NCBI GenBank assembly: GCA_034401795.1
Contig: CM067367.1
Location: 56,548,206 to 56,612,205 of the forward strand
Length of the DNA stretch: 64,000 nucleotides
Source: Chaetoderma sp. LZ-2023a
Lineage: Eukaryota; Mollusca; Caudofoveata; Chaetodermatida; Chaetodermatidae
Reading direction: 5' to 3'
The notes beneath the pieces were generated by a model, which saw only the letters and a list, made by a program, of their open reading frames with translations, did not search any database and was not told where the DNA came from. How positions within the stretch are numbered: position 1 is the first letter of the stretch; every line of letters starts with the position of its first letter. A program made the translations under genes and the position numbers. Below, piece by piece: positions 1 through 11,235 of the stretch.

Positions 1-164
1 CATTAAACATAGCGCTGAGTGATGGTTATTTTTTATACCAATTTTCGATTTTTTAAAGGTACGTTTTTTCTGAATTTAACAGGATCCTATACTTTTTGGG
101 CAGATTTTGGTCAAATTTGGGACAGCGTCCTATATTCGAGGGCGGCCTTTAGTCGAGAAATTAC
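1..164. other. unassigned flank of LINE-A copy 1
   Basis: No gene or repeat recognised. AT-rich sequence up to the 3' end of the first LINE-A copy. Confidence 0.5.
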
Positions 165-1842
165 GGTATGTATGATTACTGTATTCTGTGGCTGTAGTAG
201 TAGTAGTAATAGAAACATCATACAGCTGCAATCAGTCCTTCTTCGCTTTTGCCCACTGTGTCTTGTCCTCAGCCAAAATCCGTAGCTTCTTCAGGTCCAT
301 TCTTGACTTGAGTGTACCTAATCCTGCTTTCTTGAGGTCACCTCATAGCACGCTTAGCAGATTTATGCAATGACGTCCTCTCTTGGCTCTGTATTTGCTG
401 GCTCTGAGTCGGGCGAATTCCAAGGCTCTCTGTGCTGGTGTGTCTTCTGGCATCCTTAGCACATGGCCAAACATGGACCATCTTTGATAGGCGACTTTTA
501 CAGACAGCGGCGGCGTATTACACATCTTGTATAGTGCATCATTGGAAATTATGCTCTCTGGCCATCGGTGTCCAGTGATGGTGCGCAGGTGTTTGCAGTG
601 GCAGGCGTCAAGTTTATCTAGAGCTGCCCAGCTGTTACAGTTATACATCATGGATACACAGGTTGCATTGTATAAACATAGTCTTTTTACCAAGGGCATC
701 TTTGATCTATGAATCCATAGCTTCCAGAAGGACTGGAAAGCTATGTTCCCCATAATGCAGCGTGCAGTACTGCAAAGCAGTGAGCCCAGGATTTTACTTT
801 TCCTCCATGGTTCACCGCCACGGAGTGGATCGTCATTTTCTTTAGTTTCATGCTTTGTAGATAGGTATATGTGGGTGAACTTTGTTTTGGATTCATTCAT
901 AAAGAGATTCTCAATTTTTAGTTTGCTTGCAGCTATTGGGAGAAGTTCGTAAAGGGGTTTCTTTTCCTCACCTATAAAGTCCACATCATCGGCATATTCC
1001 ATCTCTAGCGGCATGCCCAGTATTGACAACGGGTGGTTTGGTCTTGTGGCGGTTTCCCGCACGGATTTCAATGCAGCAGCCAGGTAACAGATGAAGAGCA
1101 CAGGGGATAAACCATCGCCCTGTGGGGAGCCGATTGATGTCTCAAACTCTACAGACTTCATTGACTTGACTCGTACTCTCAGCTTGGTGTCTGCAAGCAG
1201 TAGTCTCACTAGTCGTAACTCATCTTCATTGCAACTGGCCTGTCATAGTACATCTAGGATCTTTGAGTGTTTAATTGTGTCGAAGGCTCGTGACATGTCA
1301 ATGCCCATTTTGTGGAAATCCCAGTGTTTGGACATGACTACCGACACAAGCATGCGTTGAGCCCATACAATGTCTGCGCAGCTGCGTCCACGTTTGAAGC
1401 CACTTTGACATGATCCGGTGAAGTCGTCGATCTTGTCTCGGATGCGGCAGAGTAACATTGGATAGGATTTTCTGCATGCTGTTAAGGAGCACAATGGGCC
1501 ACAGGTGGCTTCTTGGCCTTGGGTAGCACGATAAGGATGCCTTGGCCGACAGCGTCGATGGGAAGGTGGTGCATAAAAGCTGAATTGAATATGTGCGTGA
1601 CCTGTTTTGAGATAATGTCACTTGCATATTTGAATAGTTAATTGCTCATGCCATCAGGTCCAGATGCACGTCCATTTTTCAGGGCTTTAAGTGCCTTCTC
1701 AACCTCTGCTATATTAATTTGTGTTAGTAATGACCTGGGGTCTCCTGAGAATGGGTGCAAGGGCTCATCATCGTGGTCAGTGAACTGTTCCTTGAACCAT
1801 TCTCGAATTGCCTCGGCTTTGCCCTAGTCAGTCCCGATAAAA
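165..1842 (-). mobile_element. non-LTR retrotransposon LINE-A, copy 1 (5'-truncated)
   Basis: Read on the minus strand this is the reverse-transcriptase half and 3' tail of a LINE. The 3' end, near 165, reads CAGAATACAGTAATCATAC in reverse complement. The same end occurs at 21965, near 13965 and near 31409, so at least four copies of one family share it. A short TAG/TAGTAG tract lies just inside the tail, at about 195-210. The 5' end is truncated in the segment just before the RT palm. I do not assign a clade; an RTE-like or related clade is possible from the GSPQGDGLSPVLF and FGHVLRMPED motifs. Confidence 0.85.
343..1842 (-). pseudogene. LINE-A reverse transcriptase, broken
   Basis: The longest open stretch (1209 to 343) holds GSPQGDGLSP (RT motif B region), EYADDVDFIG (catalytic YADD, about 975-1005) and, near the C-terminus, WSMFGHVLRMPED. 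The preceding part is in other frames: DMSRAFDTIKHSKIL (motif A, about 1250-1300), FNSAFMHHLPIDAVG, and KNGRASGPDG (about 1650-1690). The protein therefore needs at least two frame changes and contains stops. In life the enzyme would copy LINE RNA at a nicked target. This copy cannot encode a full protein. No endonuclease domain is present, because the copy is 5'-truncated. Confidence 0.85.
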
Positions 1843-2130
1843 GTTGTGTACAGTTAGTGGTTATTGGACAGTAAAGGGATGTAAAGCTGAAGCTAATACT
1901 TACCTTTAACTACCTTGTTCCGTTGTTCAGTGGGAACAAATTCTCAATCCTTGTTCTACTGAAGATCAAAGAAATGATGAAAACACCATACAACCTCTAC
2001 CTACATACAGTAAATAAGTCAAACCAGGTCATTTTGGGTTTTATTAAATTGTTTATTCATTCACTTAAAGGTTTATGTCATTGTTATTGAATGCTGCCAT
2101 ATTGATATAATGCAGTTTGCTCAAACAATC
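1843..2130. other. intergenic or intronic, nothing recognised
   Basis: AT-rich sequence with no gene or known repeat end visible, between the LINE and a foldback element. Confidence 0.4.
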
Positions 2131-2360
2131 ACCAACACAGACAGTAGCGCAAACCACCACTGATTACCAGCATAAGCAATATTATATAGGAGCAAGATAG
2201 TTTACTTTACTGTTGATTTTGAGATTTGTATTGTTATCAATGATCAATAACAATACAAGTCCAGTCTCTAGAACAACAGTAAACTATCTTGGTCCTATAT
2301 AATATCGCCCACGCTGGTGATCAGCAGTGTTTTATGGTTATGCTACTGTCTGTGTTGTGT
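2131..2360. repeat. foldback (long inverted repeat) element
   Basis: Arms at about 2131-2206 and 2279-2360 are imperfect inverted copies: ACAGACAGTAGC on the left against GCTACTGTCTGTGT on the right, and ATTATATAGGA against TCCTATATAAT. The spacer contains a smaller palindrome built on ATTGTTATC...GATAACAAT. The structure looks like a foldback MITE. No target-site duplication was identified. Confidence 0.75.
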
Positions 2361-2572
2361 TGATGAATGATGTTGCACAGTGCTGGTTTTTACTGTAATT
2401 TCTACTGCTGGTCACATATTACTGATAGTGGTCTTTCAAATGTTTGTCCTACTGTTCCAGATTTTGTACGTTTATTTTTGCAACATGTGTTTGTGGTCTG
2501 GCGATGTTTCAACAGTAGCTGAAATAGAAAGTGAAACAAATATGATTACACAGGGAGTTATATGTATTACAT

Positions 2573-3143
2573 AATGGACCTTTCCATTTTATCCATCAAT
2601 CATGATGTCATAATCAACTACATGATGCATAAGGAGGACAACATAATCAATGACGTAATGAATGACGTAGATAAGTTCGTCAATTGTCACAGACACTTAA
2701 TTGATGACGGACTATATGTATTCTATTTAACCCTTAATGGTCAAATTTGGTGAAGAAAATTTTAATATCCACTTATTGAATGTCCAATTAGAGGCCAAGA
2801 GAATACCATTTTTGAAAATTTATGACAAATTACTGGCTCAGTCATTGAGATAGCCATTTGTGGTGAATTTTCAAAAATTCTATTCTCTTGGCCTGTAAAT
2901 GAGCATTCCACAAGGCCATAACAGAGGCCAGTTTTGGTTGGCATGACCATTAAAGGGTTAATAAAAATGATGTTGAATATTTTAAAACTAATTTGACTGG
3001 GAGCTGTTGCTGTCATATCAACAGCTTACATGTATAGTTTTCTGGAATTTGAGATTCAGAGAGTGCAGCGATCGATCTCAACGCAGGTAAAGCTTGGGTG
3101 GAGCTTAGCTAGAGATGGGTGGGGTATAGCTAAAACTGGATTC
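2573..3143. mobile_element. MITE-A copy, split by a MITE-B
   Basis: It starts with AATGGACCTTTCC and ends with the GGGCGGAGCTTAGCTA-like block and ACTGGATTCCT typical of this family. It carries TGACGTAATGAATGACGT. The AATTTGACTGGGAGCTGTTG half of the central palindrome is present, but the matching left arm has been replaced by the inserted MITE-B at 2731-2957. Confidence 0.75.
2731..2957. mobile_element. MITE-B (piggyBac-like, TTAA target)
   Basis: 227 bp, bounded by CCCTTAATGG and CCATTAAAGGG and flanked on both sides by TTAA (2727-2730, 2958-2961). The interior is an imperfect palindrome centred on ACTGGCTCAGTCATTGAG, with arms reading GGCCAAGAGAATA and TATTCTCTTGGCC. TTAA duplication with CCC/GGG ends is characteristic of the piggyBac superfamily. 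There is no coding capacity. Confidence 0.85.
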
Positions 3144-3157
3144 CTCCCTTATAAGTA

Positions 3158-3360
3158 AGACTGAGCGGTGGTCGTAAACACTTGACCTAGCACTGCAACA
3201 GTAGCATGACAAAATAGCATTCTATCTGTATTGGTACAAGTACATTATGTAATAAATTAGTTAAAAGTGTACCAACACAAATACTGATAGAATGCTATTT
3301 TGACATGATACTGGTGCGCTGCCCGGTCAGGTGTTTACTACCACCACTGTCTCACGCCAC
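3158..3360. repeat. foldback element with about 75 bp arms
   Basis: The left arm (about 3161-3235) contains CAAAATAGCATTCTATCTGT and the right arm (about 3279-3357) contains the reverse complement with ATAGAATGCTATTTTGACAT. The spacer is short. No coding capacity. Confidence 0.8.
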
Positions 3361-3478
3361 AATAATAAATTAGCTACTATAATCTGACTCTGTATGAGTA
3401 CAGCGTACAATGCTCATAGTGATATTCACTATACCACCAGGTACCTCACCGATAATATTTGTTAGAATAAACCAGATT

Positions 3479-3595
3479 ATAATCGTGCCGGTTTACTCAT
3501 TAATTTTGTTGGGTAACATGCATGGTGGTACAGTGGTACCTAATAATCGTGCTGGATTATTCATTAATTTTTCTGGGTGACATGCATGGTGGTTA
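3479..3595. repeat. two direct repeats of about 64 bp
   Basis: ATAATCGTGC...GGTAACATGCATGGTGGT occurs at about 3479-3533 and again at 3543-3593 with few differences. Confidence 0.8.
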
Positions 3596-3846
3596 CAACT
3601 CAGGTGATGTGAAGTTTGGAAAAAAATTCTATGGAAAATTAGTAAAAAAGATCTAAATTTCATAGACAACAAAACACCCCTTAGGCCTATTTATACCTGG
3701 AAACGCCTCATCTGCACTCGGAGAGCATCTAGACTTCAAAGTTTTTCGCTGGAGGGGTGGTGTTTCCAGGTGAGTGACCGCTGAGGACAGTGAATCGCAT
3801 ATGTCAGGAGAGTGAAAGACTGACTCAAGTCAGACCGCCAATGACT

Positions 3847-4030
3847 GATAGGAAAATATCCATTTGCAGAACAAGAGAAGACTATTTATGGAAATTTACG
3901 ACTGGAATGACTGGCTCGGTTATCGAGACAGTCATTAGTGGTAAATTTTAAAAATTAGCCTTCTCTTGGTATGCAAATAGTTATTTCTCAACACCACTGC
4001 AGAAGCTGTTTTGGGTGATATGAGCAGGGT
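3847..4030. mobile_element. MITE-B relic
   Basis: The GAATGACTGGCTCGGTTAT palindrome core and the AACAAGAGAAGACT / CCTTCTCTTGG arms are present. The TTAA ends are not clear. The flanks 3596-3846 and 4031-4204 show no other recognisable feature. Confidence 0.75.
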
Positions 4031-4204
4031 TCTGTTGATCCGGTTGCTTAGTGGGGTGAACTGGCCAACTTCTTCAAGAAATCATGGGTAATTTTGACAA
4101 ATGTTGGATCAAGTACATACATGGAAGATCTCTGTGTTTTAGAGTGCTAAATGGTGCAAGGGCCCTGCATCAGCAAAATCCTGCATGAGTGTTAAAGTGC
4201 TAAG

Positions 4205-4525
4205 TATATGATGTCATAATGAATTACATCATATGTAGGTTGATGTAGCTAAATCTTTTGAACTTTTAAGAGTCAGTTGTACGAATTGCATGTCTTTACT
4301 ATTTAGTAAACATTCTGTTGAATATTTAACAACAGACCCCAGTCAAATTACTTGAAATTAGTTTCGAAATATTCAACAGGTTAGCTGTATCTATAGTTAC
4401 CATAAATTTGGAATTCAAGATTCAAAGTACATACTGATCCCAACACATGCAGTCACAAAGCATCGACGGAGCCTACCTAGAGATGGCCGGGGAATAGCTA
4501 AAAGTGAAAATTTTCCATTAGAAAA
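4205..4525. mobile_element. MITE-A copy, diverged
   Basis: It keeps GATGTCATAATGAATTACATC, TACGAATTGCATGTCTTTAC, TTCTGTTGAATATT, CAGTCAAATTA and TATTCAACAGGTTAGCTGTA. It ends in the AGATGGCCGGGGAATAGCTA block. Confidence 0.7.
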
Positions 4526-5439
4526 TCTAAATTTCTGTTTTATCCTCTTGCCAATTCCAGTTTTTGCTATGTTTAACCCTTTCACCGACAAGTCCTGAAA
4601 ACAATATGGCATGGTAAATGATGGTGGGAGCCTAATTTCTCAATCCGAAAGAAAATGACATTTTAGTATGACGACGTTGAATTAATTAACTACCCACCTT
4701 TAAAATCTCCTCGAGTCCTTTCTATATCTCCATGTTTTAAAAAGATTAGGATATATTTGTCTCCGTCCATCCATCATGCTATCTCCTCCCAAACACGTGG
4801 GTGAAATTCAACCAAATTTGGTCTGTGGGTTATCCATATGATTGCGGATTGGCTGACAACATTTATTTTATGTAGTCAGAGATTGGGGTCTATCAGAGTT
4901 ATCTAGATTTCCCATAGTCCTGACCACACTCTCGCACATCATTTGACATGCTCTCCAGTTTTAAATTAAGCCAGATGAGCCACTACATTTAGATAGAAGG
5001 ACTGGTGATTACTAGATTCTACTATAAGGGACGACTATTTTTTTAATTTAACCACTTGAATGACTGGCTCAATTATCGAGCCAGTCATTCTACTGGTAAA
5101 TTTTCAAAAATAATCATCTTGCTCTGCAAATCGACATTTCTGAAGATCACAGCAGAGGAATTGTTTGACCACCTTGACCATTAAATAGTTGGCATATCAA
5201 ATTGTTACCATTGGGTTGGTCAGTTACAAGTTGTATTAGCCCTGGTCAATTTTCTGCTAACCTCGAGCTCATGTTAATTTTAACCCCTGCTCTCACAGAT
5301 CATTTCCCGTTATGACATCCAGATTTTTCACAGCGATCCATGCCAGTCTCTGTGTAATGCAACTCCTCCGAAACCGGTGGATGGAATTCAAACAAATGTT
5401 GTAGGTTACTATGGAGTGCAAGTGGCCATTTTTATCTCA
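4526..5439. other. repeat-rich intergenic or intronic DNA
   Basis: No gene seen. A MITE-B relic lies at about 5035-5190 (AATGACTGGCTCAATTATCG, with both arms of the palindrome). The flanking sequence at 4740-5010 and 5200-5439 contains blocks such as AAATTCAACCAAATTTGGTC that resemble R-type repeats but are too diverged to place. Confidence 0.5.
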
Positions 5440-6675
5440 ACTACGAAGTAAAACGAGCTATTGTGATACCATGCACGTCGCCCGGCGGCGTCTAATTTGT
5501 GTTTAGCTCAACTTTTCTGTTTATATCTCATGTTTGGTTAATCATACTGGTCACAAACTTGGACACATGCCTCCTTATAATGACACGGCATCACACAATG
5601 ATGTTCTCGCCAAAAGGTCAAAGTCACTGATACGCATGGCAACTATCTGTTGTCCGTCATCCATCCATCGACTTATGTTTAAAAACGCTACTCCACATTA
5701 ACAGCGTGGCGGATTTCACGCTAATTTGGCTAGAAGGACCATAATGCTTCCGAACATACATACAGAATTTTGATTGGTCAATTTCTGTGTGAAAATCTTC
5801 GATTTTATGAAAAAATTTGCGGAAATTGTAAAAACGCTACTCATTAACTGCTTGACAGATTGCAATCCTAGCTGGCTGGACATAAATTCCCAAAATGCAT
5901 ATTCTCCATAACCTCTTGGTGGATTATATCCAAATTTGGCTAGAAGGATTCTATAGAAGTTGGCTCTAGAACTTCTATTCAGAATTTTGTGTGGTTATTT
6001 TTGGTGGCCATTTGGATTTTTAGAAAACTCCAGAACCATTTAAAACCCTACTCCTTAATTAGTGTCCCAATTTCAACGAAACTTGGGTGGAATGATCATA
6101 TGGCTGTAGGCTTCAACATATCAAACAAGAACAACAATCAATATTGAATATGAATATCAAAATGATTTTTATATTTCTTTTTTTCTGCATCTACACTTTT
6201 CGACCCTTATCGAATGCAATTCAAACATTCAGTAGTTTTTCGCATGTTATAGCATGTGTTCACAATAGAAATAACTGACGAAATAAAGTGAAATTATTCA
6301 ACCAATTTATGTTATCCATGTTTGTTATAAAACGGTTTTATACAGAAACTTGAACATCATAAAATTACTTTTGTTAATGCTTATCCCCATTTATAAATCT
6401 GTGCTTAGCAACAACCATCGTCAGATGAGATATTTTGACAGTTCGCCTCTGTGTCCGCCTCATCTCAAAAGAAAAATAGGAAGTGGAAATTAGATAAGGG
6501 TATACAGGCAACCTGCTGAATATTTTGAAAATAGTTTTTATAGATAGATAGATAGGTATGTACATACTCAGTATATTATATAGGCAGCCTTTTTTGATAT
6601 AGTAGCGGCCTTCTCTGCTGGCAGCTCTTATTGCCATACGCTGTTCAGGGTAGCATTACAGGCCCTTGGGCCTCT
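5440..6675 (-). repeat. R5 plus R1 tandem-monomer element, minus orientation
   Basis: 5440-5640 is the reverse complement of the R5 block at 18831-19370 (TATCTCATGTTTGGTTAATC, GACACGGCATCACACAATGA). 5640-6130 holds inverted R1 monomers (GAATTTTGATTGGTCAATTT). At 6652-6675 lies AGGCCCTTGGGCCTCTT, the reverse complement of the shared 5' signature, so this may be one element read right to left. 6131-6650 is unassigned apart from a short TAGATAGATAGATAG run near 6541. Confidence 0.65.
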
Positions 6676-8533
6676 TATTGATAAGCCTTCTAAATTTATT
6701 TTGTTTGAGGTCAATCTCCATAGTTCATTGCTGTCATGAAGTCGAGATTCATGGTTGCATTGCAGCCACATTTCTGGTTTAGCCTACCCACCCTGGGGGT
6801 GGGGTAGGCTAAGGTCAAAGGAGTGAACGTGGCCGATTTGCTATGACACGTCATCGACCAAACAATCTAGTTATCACTTACTTTCCATCCATCAGATAGA
6901 TCCAAGTTATCAGAGATTGTAACCCACAGCCCAAAATTTTCTTTTGATCGCATCCAAGGTTGTTAAATCTTAATGTATGATCTCACAACCTCCTTTGTTA
7001 AAAGTTGAGCAAAATCTGACCAGTTTGATTCTGATATATCCAGACTAAAATTTTTATCCAATAAGGATCCTCCTGGGTTTTTGTCCACATCACAGCCAAA
7101 GTCTGGTAATCCTTGGTTAGGTTTGTTTTAAAATTTGAAATCAGATCAGTAGTTTTTGAGATGCAGTATAGTGCGCAAAACACCCATGCACTGTCGTCTA
7201 ACAGTACACAACTGTCAAAGTGTCATGACATTAGTTCAACCAATCAGATTTTCCATTGATGGCTTTTCCAACAATGTCCCTGCGAATCAAAGATAACGAG
7301 GTTAAATATATGACTTCATCAGAATGGAATGGTGTTCCAGTTCAAGACGATCAGCATTAGATATATCGGGATTTTCACTATAAAAACGTAGAAATTAAGA
7401 CGAATCCCGCGAAGAAACACAATTAAACACATTTTCTGATAAATCCAGCCACAAATTGACGTAAATAGCCTAAAATCCGCTGTACGAATCACTCAAAGTT
7501 TGCAAACCACGCGAGGAAAATGTGTATTGATAACCGGGTCTGTCTAGACTAGGAACCGAGTACCCGTTTGCCTCTACCCATAGGACTCGGTGAAAGAACT
7601 GGAGATCCGCGGTTGGAACTGATAGCGCGTTTAATTTATTGTAAAATTTTCAAACGCTACCAAACGCGTAGAGCAACGTCCTTCAAAATGTCAAACCCAT
7701 AGTGTCAAAATTTAAACACGTCTAGATAAAATTCAAGATGCATCTTGAGATTTGACGAAACGTGCTATGCCTATGTAGATCACTACGAGAAAATTACACC
7801 ATTTAAACGCATTTTATACGAGCTTTAGGATGCGTTTAAGTAAAGCTAACTATGATCTGTACTGTAGCTATAGCTAACTAGATTCAGAGTCAAACTTCAA
7901 ATAGTTAACTAGCTAGTCAACTATAGTCAACCGAGCGGTTCAGATGGTTAGTGCGATATTTGCGTAAATTTCAAAATGGCAAACACTGATCGCTTGCCAC
8001 GAATAAATGCATATAAAAGTGTAAATATTTCACTAAATAACTTAGGTTTGATGAAATTATACTTTCCCATTGTATGTCAATGTTCCGAAGACCCTATTCC
8101 TTCCCAATTTATGTCATAATATGGACGCTTTTTTACGTGTTAGTGGACAAAAATAACCCAGTTTCGTAGGCTATCAGAACACACGACAGAAAGGGTTAAT
8201 GTAGACTGGTACCCGGCTCCAAATTTTCAGCAATTGTAATCGGGAACCAACAAACTATAGTTAACTATCCAGTGTTCGGCTTGCCACAGCGACTGCGCAT
8301 GTTCAGTAAACCATGAAACTGACTATAGTTAGCGAGTCGAACTTGACACAGGTGGTTTTTGGTCGAGCTTTGCGGCATTTTTCTGATCTTAAAGTGTGTC
8401 ACAGTCCCTTTCTTGGCTTTACGATGCATAGCATATTCTATTGAATATTTTGAAATTAATATAACTGGACGGATTCCTGTTTGTTTGTTCTGATATTGAG
8501 ATCCGAGGAATTTATCGGAGAAATGGTTAATAC
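6676..8533. other. intergenic or 3' intronic DNA beyond exon 7
   Basis: No further cadherin exon was found here, although one must follow downstream of exon 7. A hairpin with TAGCCTACCCACCC and GGTGGGGTAGGCTA arms is at 6780-6811. Several CTATAGTTAACT-type short repeats occur at 7850-7930 and 8250-8270. No other feature recognised. Confidence 0.5.
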
Positions 8534-8664
8534 CTTTGTCAATGGCCAGAATGAAAACGACATGTTCTGTTTTCGTCTCGTAATCCAATTCACGAACTAG
8601 AGTTAGGCTCCCACCATCTATCTCAAACATGTATTCTGGATCCATTGTCTCATTGATAGACCAT
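8534..8664 (-). CDS. cadherin gene, exon 7 (partial EC repeat)
   Basis: 131 bp exon. The acceptor is a pyrimidine-rich tract ending CTCCAG before 8664; the donor is AAAG|GTATTAACC after 8534. The first base completes a GA+A codon left by exon 6, so the phase fits. The translation contains YMFEIDGGSLTLVRELDYET and FILAIDKG. These are the typical late strands of a cadherin repeat (F.ID...G.L.....LDYE...... A.D.G). Open reading continues past the donor, but that stretch loses cadherin character and is intronic. The exon ends in phase 1, so the gene continues to the left. Confidence 0.85.
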
Positions 8665-8707
8665 CTGGAGAAAAAAAATGTATTAGAATTAATATATGTT
8701 TAATGAT

Positions 8708-9090
8708 TTAACACTCCAGCTGGCCAAAAATACCTTCTGAAGTGATCTAGAGAAATGGCCATTTGCAATTGAAGAGGACTATTTATTTTAATTTTACAAC
8801 AGTAATGACTGGCTCAAAAATACAATTCAACAATAATCTCTTGGTCTGCTAATTGACATTTGCTATGAGAAAATTGAAATTTTATTATACAAATTTGAAG
8901 ATTAACCCTTTAACACTTGAGCTGGTCAAAAGTTGCTTCTGCAGTGGTCTTGAGAAATGTCTATTTGCAGACCAAGAGTAGACTATTTTTTTCTTAATTT
9001 ATCACTGGATTGACTCACTCACAAACCAAGCCAGTCATAACCTTTTAAAAATAATCTCTTTGTTTGCAAATGGACATTTTCTATGAGGGG
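8708..9090. mobile_element. two tandem MITE-B relics
   Basis: The first copy (8708-8905) and the second (8906-9090) share the start TTAACAC...AGCTGG and blocks such as AATGACTGGCTCA and TCTCTTGGTCTGC. TTAACCCTTTAACAC lies at the junction. The second copy ends in a poly-G tract instead of a clean inverted end. Confidence 0.7.
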
Positions 9091-9127
9091 GGAGGGGGGG
9101 GGGGGGTGGGTGGGGGGGGGGGGGGTG
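9087..9127 (+). repeat. poly-G tract
   Basis: About 40 bases almost entirely G, with two or three T or A interruptions. Potentially G-quadruplex forming. Confidence 0.9.
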
Positions 9128-9205
9128 GTACTTAGAAAACAGCATTTTATGCAAATATTATTATGTCATCAATTATATATGCATATAAAATGATCACACA
9201 AAATT

Positions 9206-9721
9206 TAATAAATGGCCCAGAGCCATAGTGCTCACCTCGCTGATGAGGAACTGTAAACATACTTAGAATAGTTAGTATACAACAAGAACCATTGGTCAAT
9301 GGACCTTTCCAGTTTTTGCTAAGCCCCCACCCATGGCTAGCTAAGCTCCAACCACAACTCACTCGTGTTGAGATCGATCGATGCCTGAACTCCCTGACTA
9401 TCACTTTCTAGAAAACTATACAGACAAGCTGTTCAATATTTTGAAACTAATTTGACTGGGTGCTGTTGCCGCCCATTTAAAAGTTTCAAAATATTCAACA
9501 GGATATTTATTAAATAGCAAAGACATACAATTCGTACAACAATGCATAGTCCGTCTACAACTATGCGTTCATGACGTACTTTATCTACGTCATTCATTAT
9601 ATACATAACGTAGTTAATTATGACATCATATGCTGGATGGATAGAGTGGACAGGTCTATTGGGCTAGCATAACTGTTCCCATAGACCAATGGCGCAATGA
9701 TCCTTATCATTATAAGCCAAT
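9206..9721 (+). repeat. R3 element, 5' part, split by MITE-A
   Basis: The start GGCCCAGAGCCATAGTGCTC and GATGAGGAACTGTAAACAT match R3 copies at 13182 and 38347. After the inserted MITE-A (9299-9660), the R3 text resumes with GCATAACTGTTCCCATAGAC. The R1 monomer array follows directly. Confidence 0.75.
9299..9660. mobile_element. MITE-A copy inserted in R3
   Basis: The ends are AATGGACCTTTCC and GGACAGGTCTATT. It has the central palindrome AATATTTTGAAACTAATTTG ... CAAAATATTCAACAG, the GATCGATCGATGCC block, and TCATGACGTAC with ACGTCATTC. It interrupts R3 sequence. Confidence 0.85.
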
Positions 9722-11235
9722 TATACAAAAATATTAGTGTTCTTGACACCACTGACCAACTTAATTTGCTTGAAATCGACCAAGTTGTTAATGAAGAGTA
9801 GGCTTGTAATTGATTTCAGCAAATTTTCAGAAAATCAAAAATGGTTGCTGGAAATATTGACCAATCAGAATTCTCGTTAGAAGCCTACCAGGATAGAATT
9901 AGGCCATTTATATTGGACGAGTAACGTTTTAAATCATTTCTGGGAAATTTTTTGAAAATTCAAGATGGCCACCAGAAAATTGACCAATCAAAATTCTGCA
10001 TAGAGGTTCTGGGACCTACCACCATAGGATACTTCCACCCAAATTTGGTTGAAATCGGTCAAAGCATAAATGAGAAGATGCGTTTTAGACAATTTCCCCC
10101 TATTATTTGGAATATTCAAGATGGTCAGCAAAAAAAAATTAGATCAATCAAAATTCTGTATACAGTTTTGAAGCATACCCACCTAGGGTCCTCACAACTG
10201 AATTTTCTTGAAATCGGCCATGTGAGTACACTTTTAATTGATTTCCCGAAACTTTTAGAAAATCTAAGATGGTCGCTGGAAATATTGACCAATCAGATTT
10301 CTCGTTAGAAGTGTTGAAGCATACCAGGATAGAATTAGGCCACCCAAGTTTTGTTGAAATCAGGCCATTTATATTGGAGGAGTAACGTTTTAAATTATTT
10401 CTGGGAAATTTTTGGAAAATCCAATATGGCCGCCAGAAACATTGACGAAACAAAATTCTGTATAAAAGTTCTGGGGGCCTACCAGTATAAGATGCTTCCA
10501 CCCAAATTTGGTTGAAATCGGTCAAAGCATAAATGAGGAGATGCGTTTTAGACAATTTGCCGCTATTTTTTTTAATACTCAAGATGGTGGCCGAAAAAAT
10601 AGATCAATCAAAATTCTGTACACAGGCTTAGAAGCATACCCATCTAGGGTCCTCCAAACCGAGTTTGCTTGAAATCGGCCAAGTGGTTAATGAGTAGTAG
10701 GCTTTTAATTGATTTCCAGAAAATCCAAGATGGCTGCTGGAAATAGTGACCAATCAGAATTCTCATTAGAAGTGTTGAAGCATACCAGGATGGATTTCAG
10801 TGAAGTTGGGCCATTTATGTTAGAGGTGTAGCATTCTAAATGATTTCCGGAACATTTTCGGAAAATCCAAATGGCTGCCAGAAAAATTGACCAATAAAAA
10901 TTCTCGTTAGAAGTGTTGAAGCAAACCAGGATAGAATTAGTCCACCCAAGTTCTGTTGAAGTTGGGACATTTATATTGGACATTTATATTGGAGGAATAG
11001 CATTTTAAATAATTTTCGGCAAATTTTCAGAAAATCCAAGATGGCCACCAGAAAAATTCATCAATCAAAATTCTGTATAGAAGTTCTGGAGCTTACCACC
11101 ACAGGATCCGTCCAGCAAATTTGGTTGAAATTCATCAAAGCATAAATGAGATGCGATTTGACGGACGAATGACAGACGGACGGACAATGGGCGGTCGCCA
11201 TGGCATTTAAGTTCACTGGGCCAGGTGAGCCAAAA
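9722..11235 (+). repeat. R1 element with higher-order monomer array
   Basis: About ten monomers of roughly 155 bp. Each contains AAGATGGCC..CCAGAAA, a CAATCAAAATTCTGTATAG-like stretch, ACCA.CATAGGATCC and TTGAAATCGG. Three monomer types recur in order: A (AAAGCATAAATGAG, near 10045, 10506 and 11119), B (AATTGATTTCC, near 9775, 10200 and 10662) and C (GGCCATTTATATTGG, near 9890, 10346, 10793 and 10948). The 3' end reads GGGCCAGGTGAGCCAAAAA at about 11217-11235, just after a GACGGACGGACAATGG stretch. Confidence 0.85.

Noticed and set aside
6374-6637. 87-codon minus-strand open frame
   Set aside because: AT-rich, overlaps a TAGA microsatellite, no domain.
8265-8533. Continuation of the cadherin exon 7 frame to 8265
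   Set aside because: Cadherin character stops at the GTATTA donor; the rest is intronic read-through.
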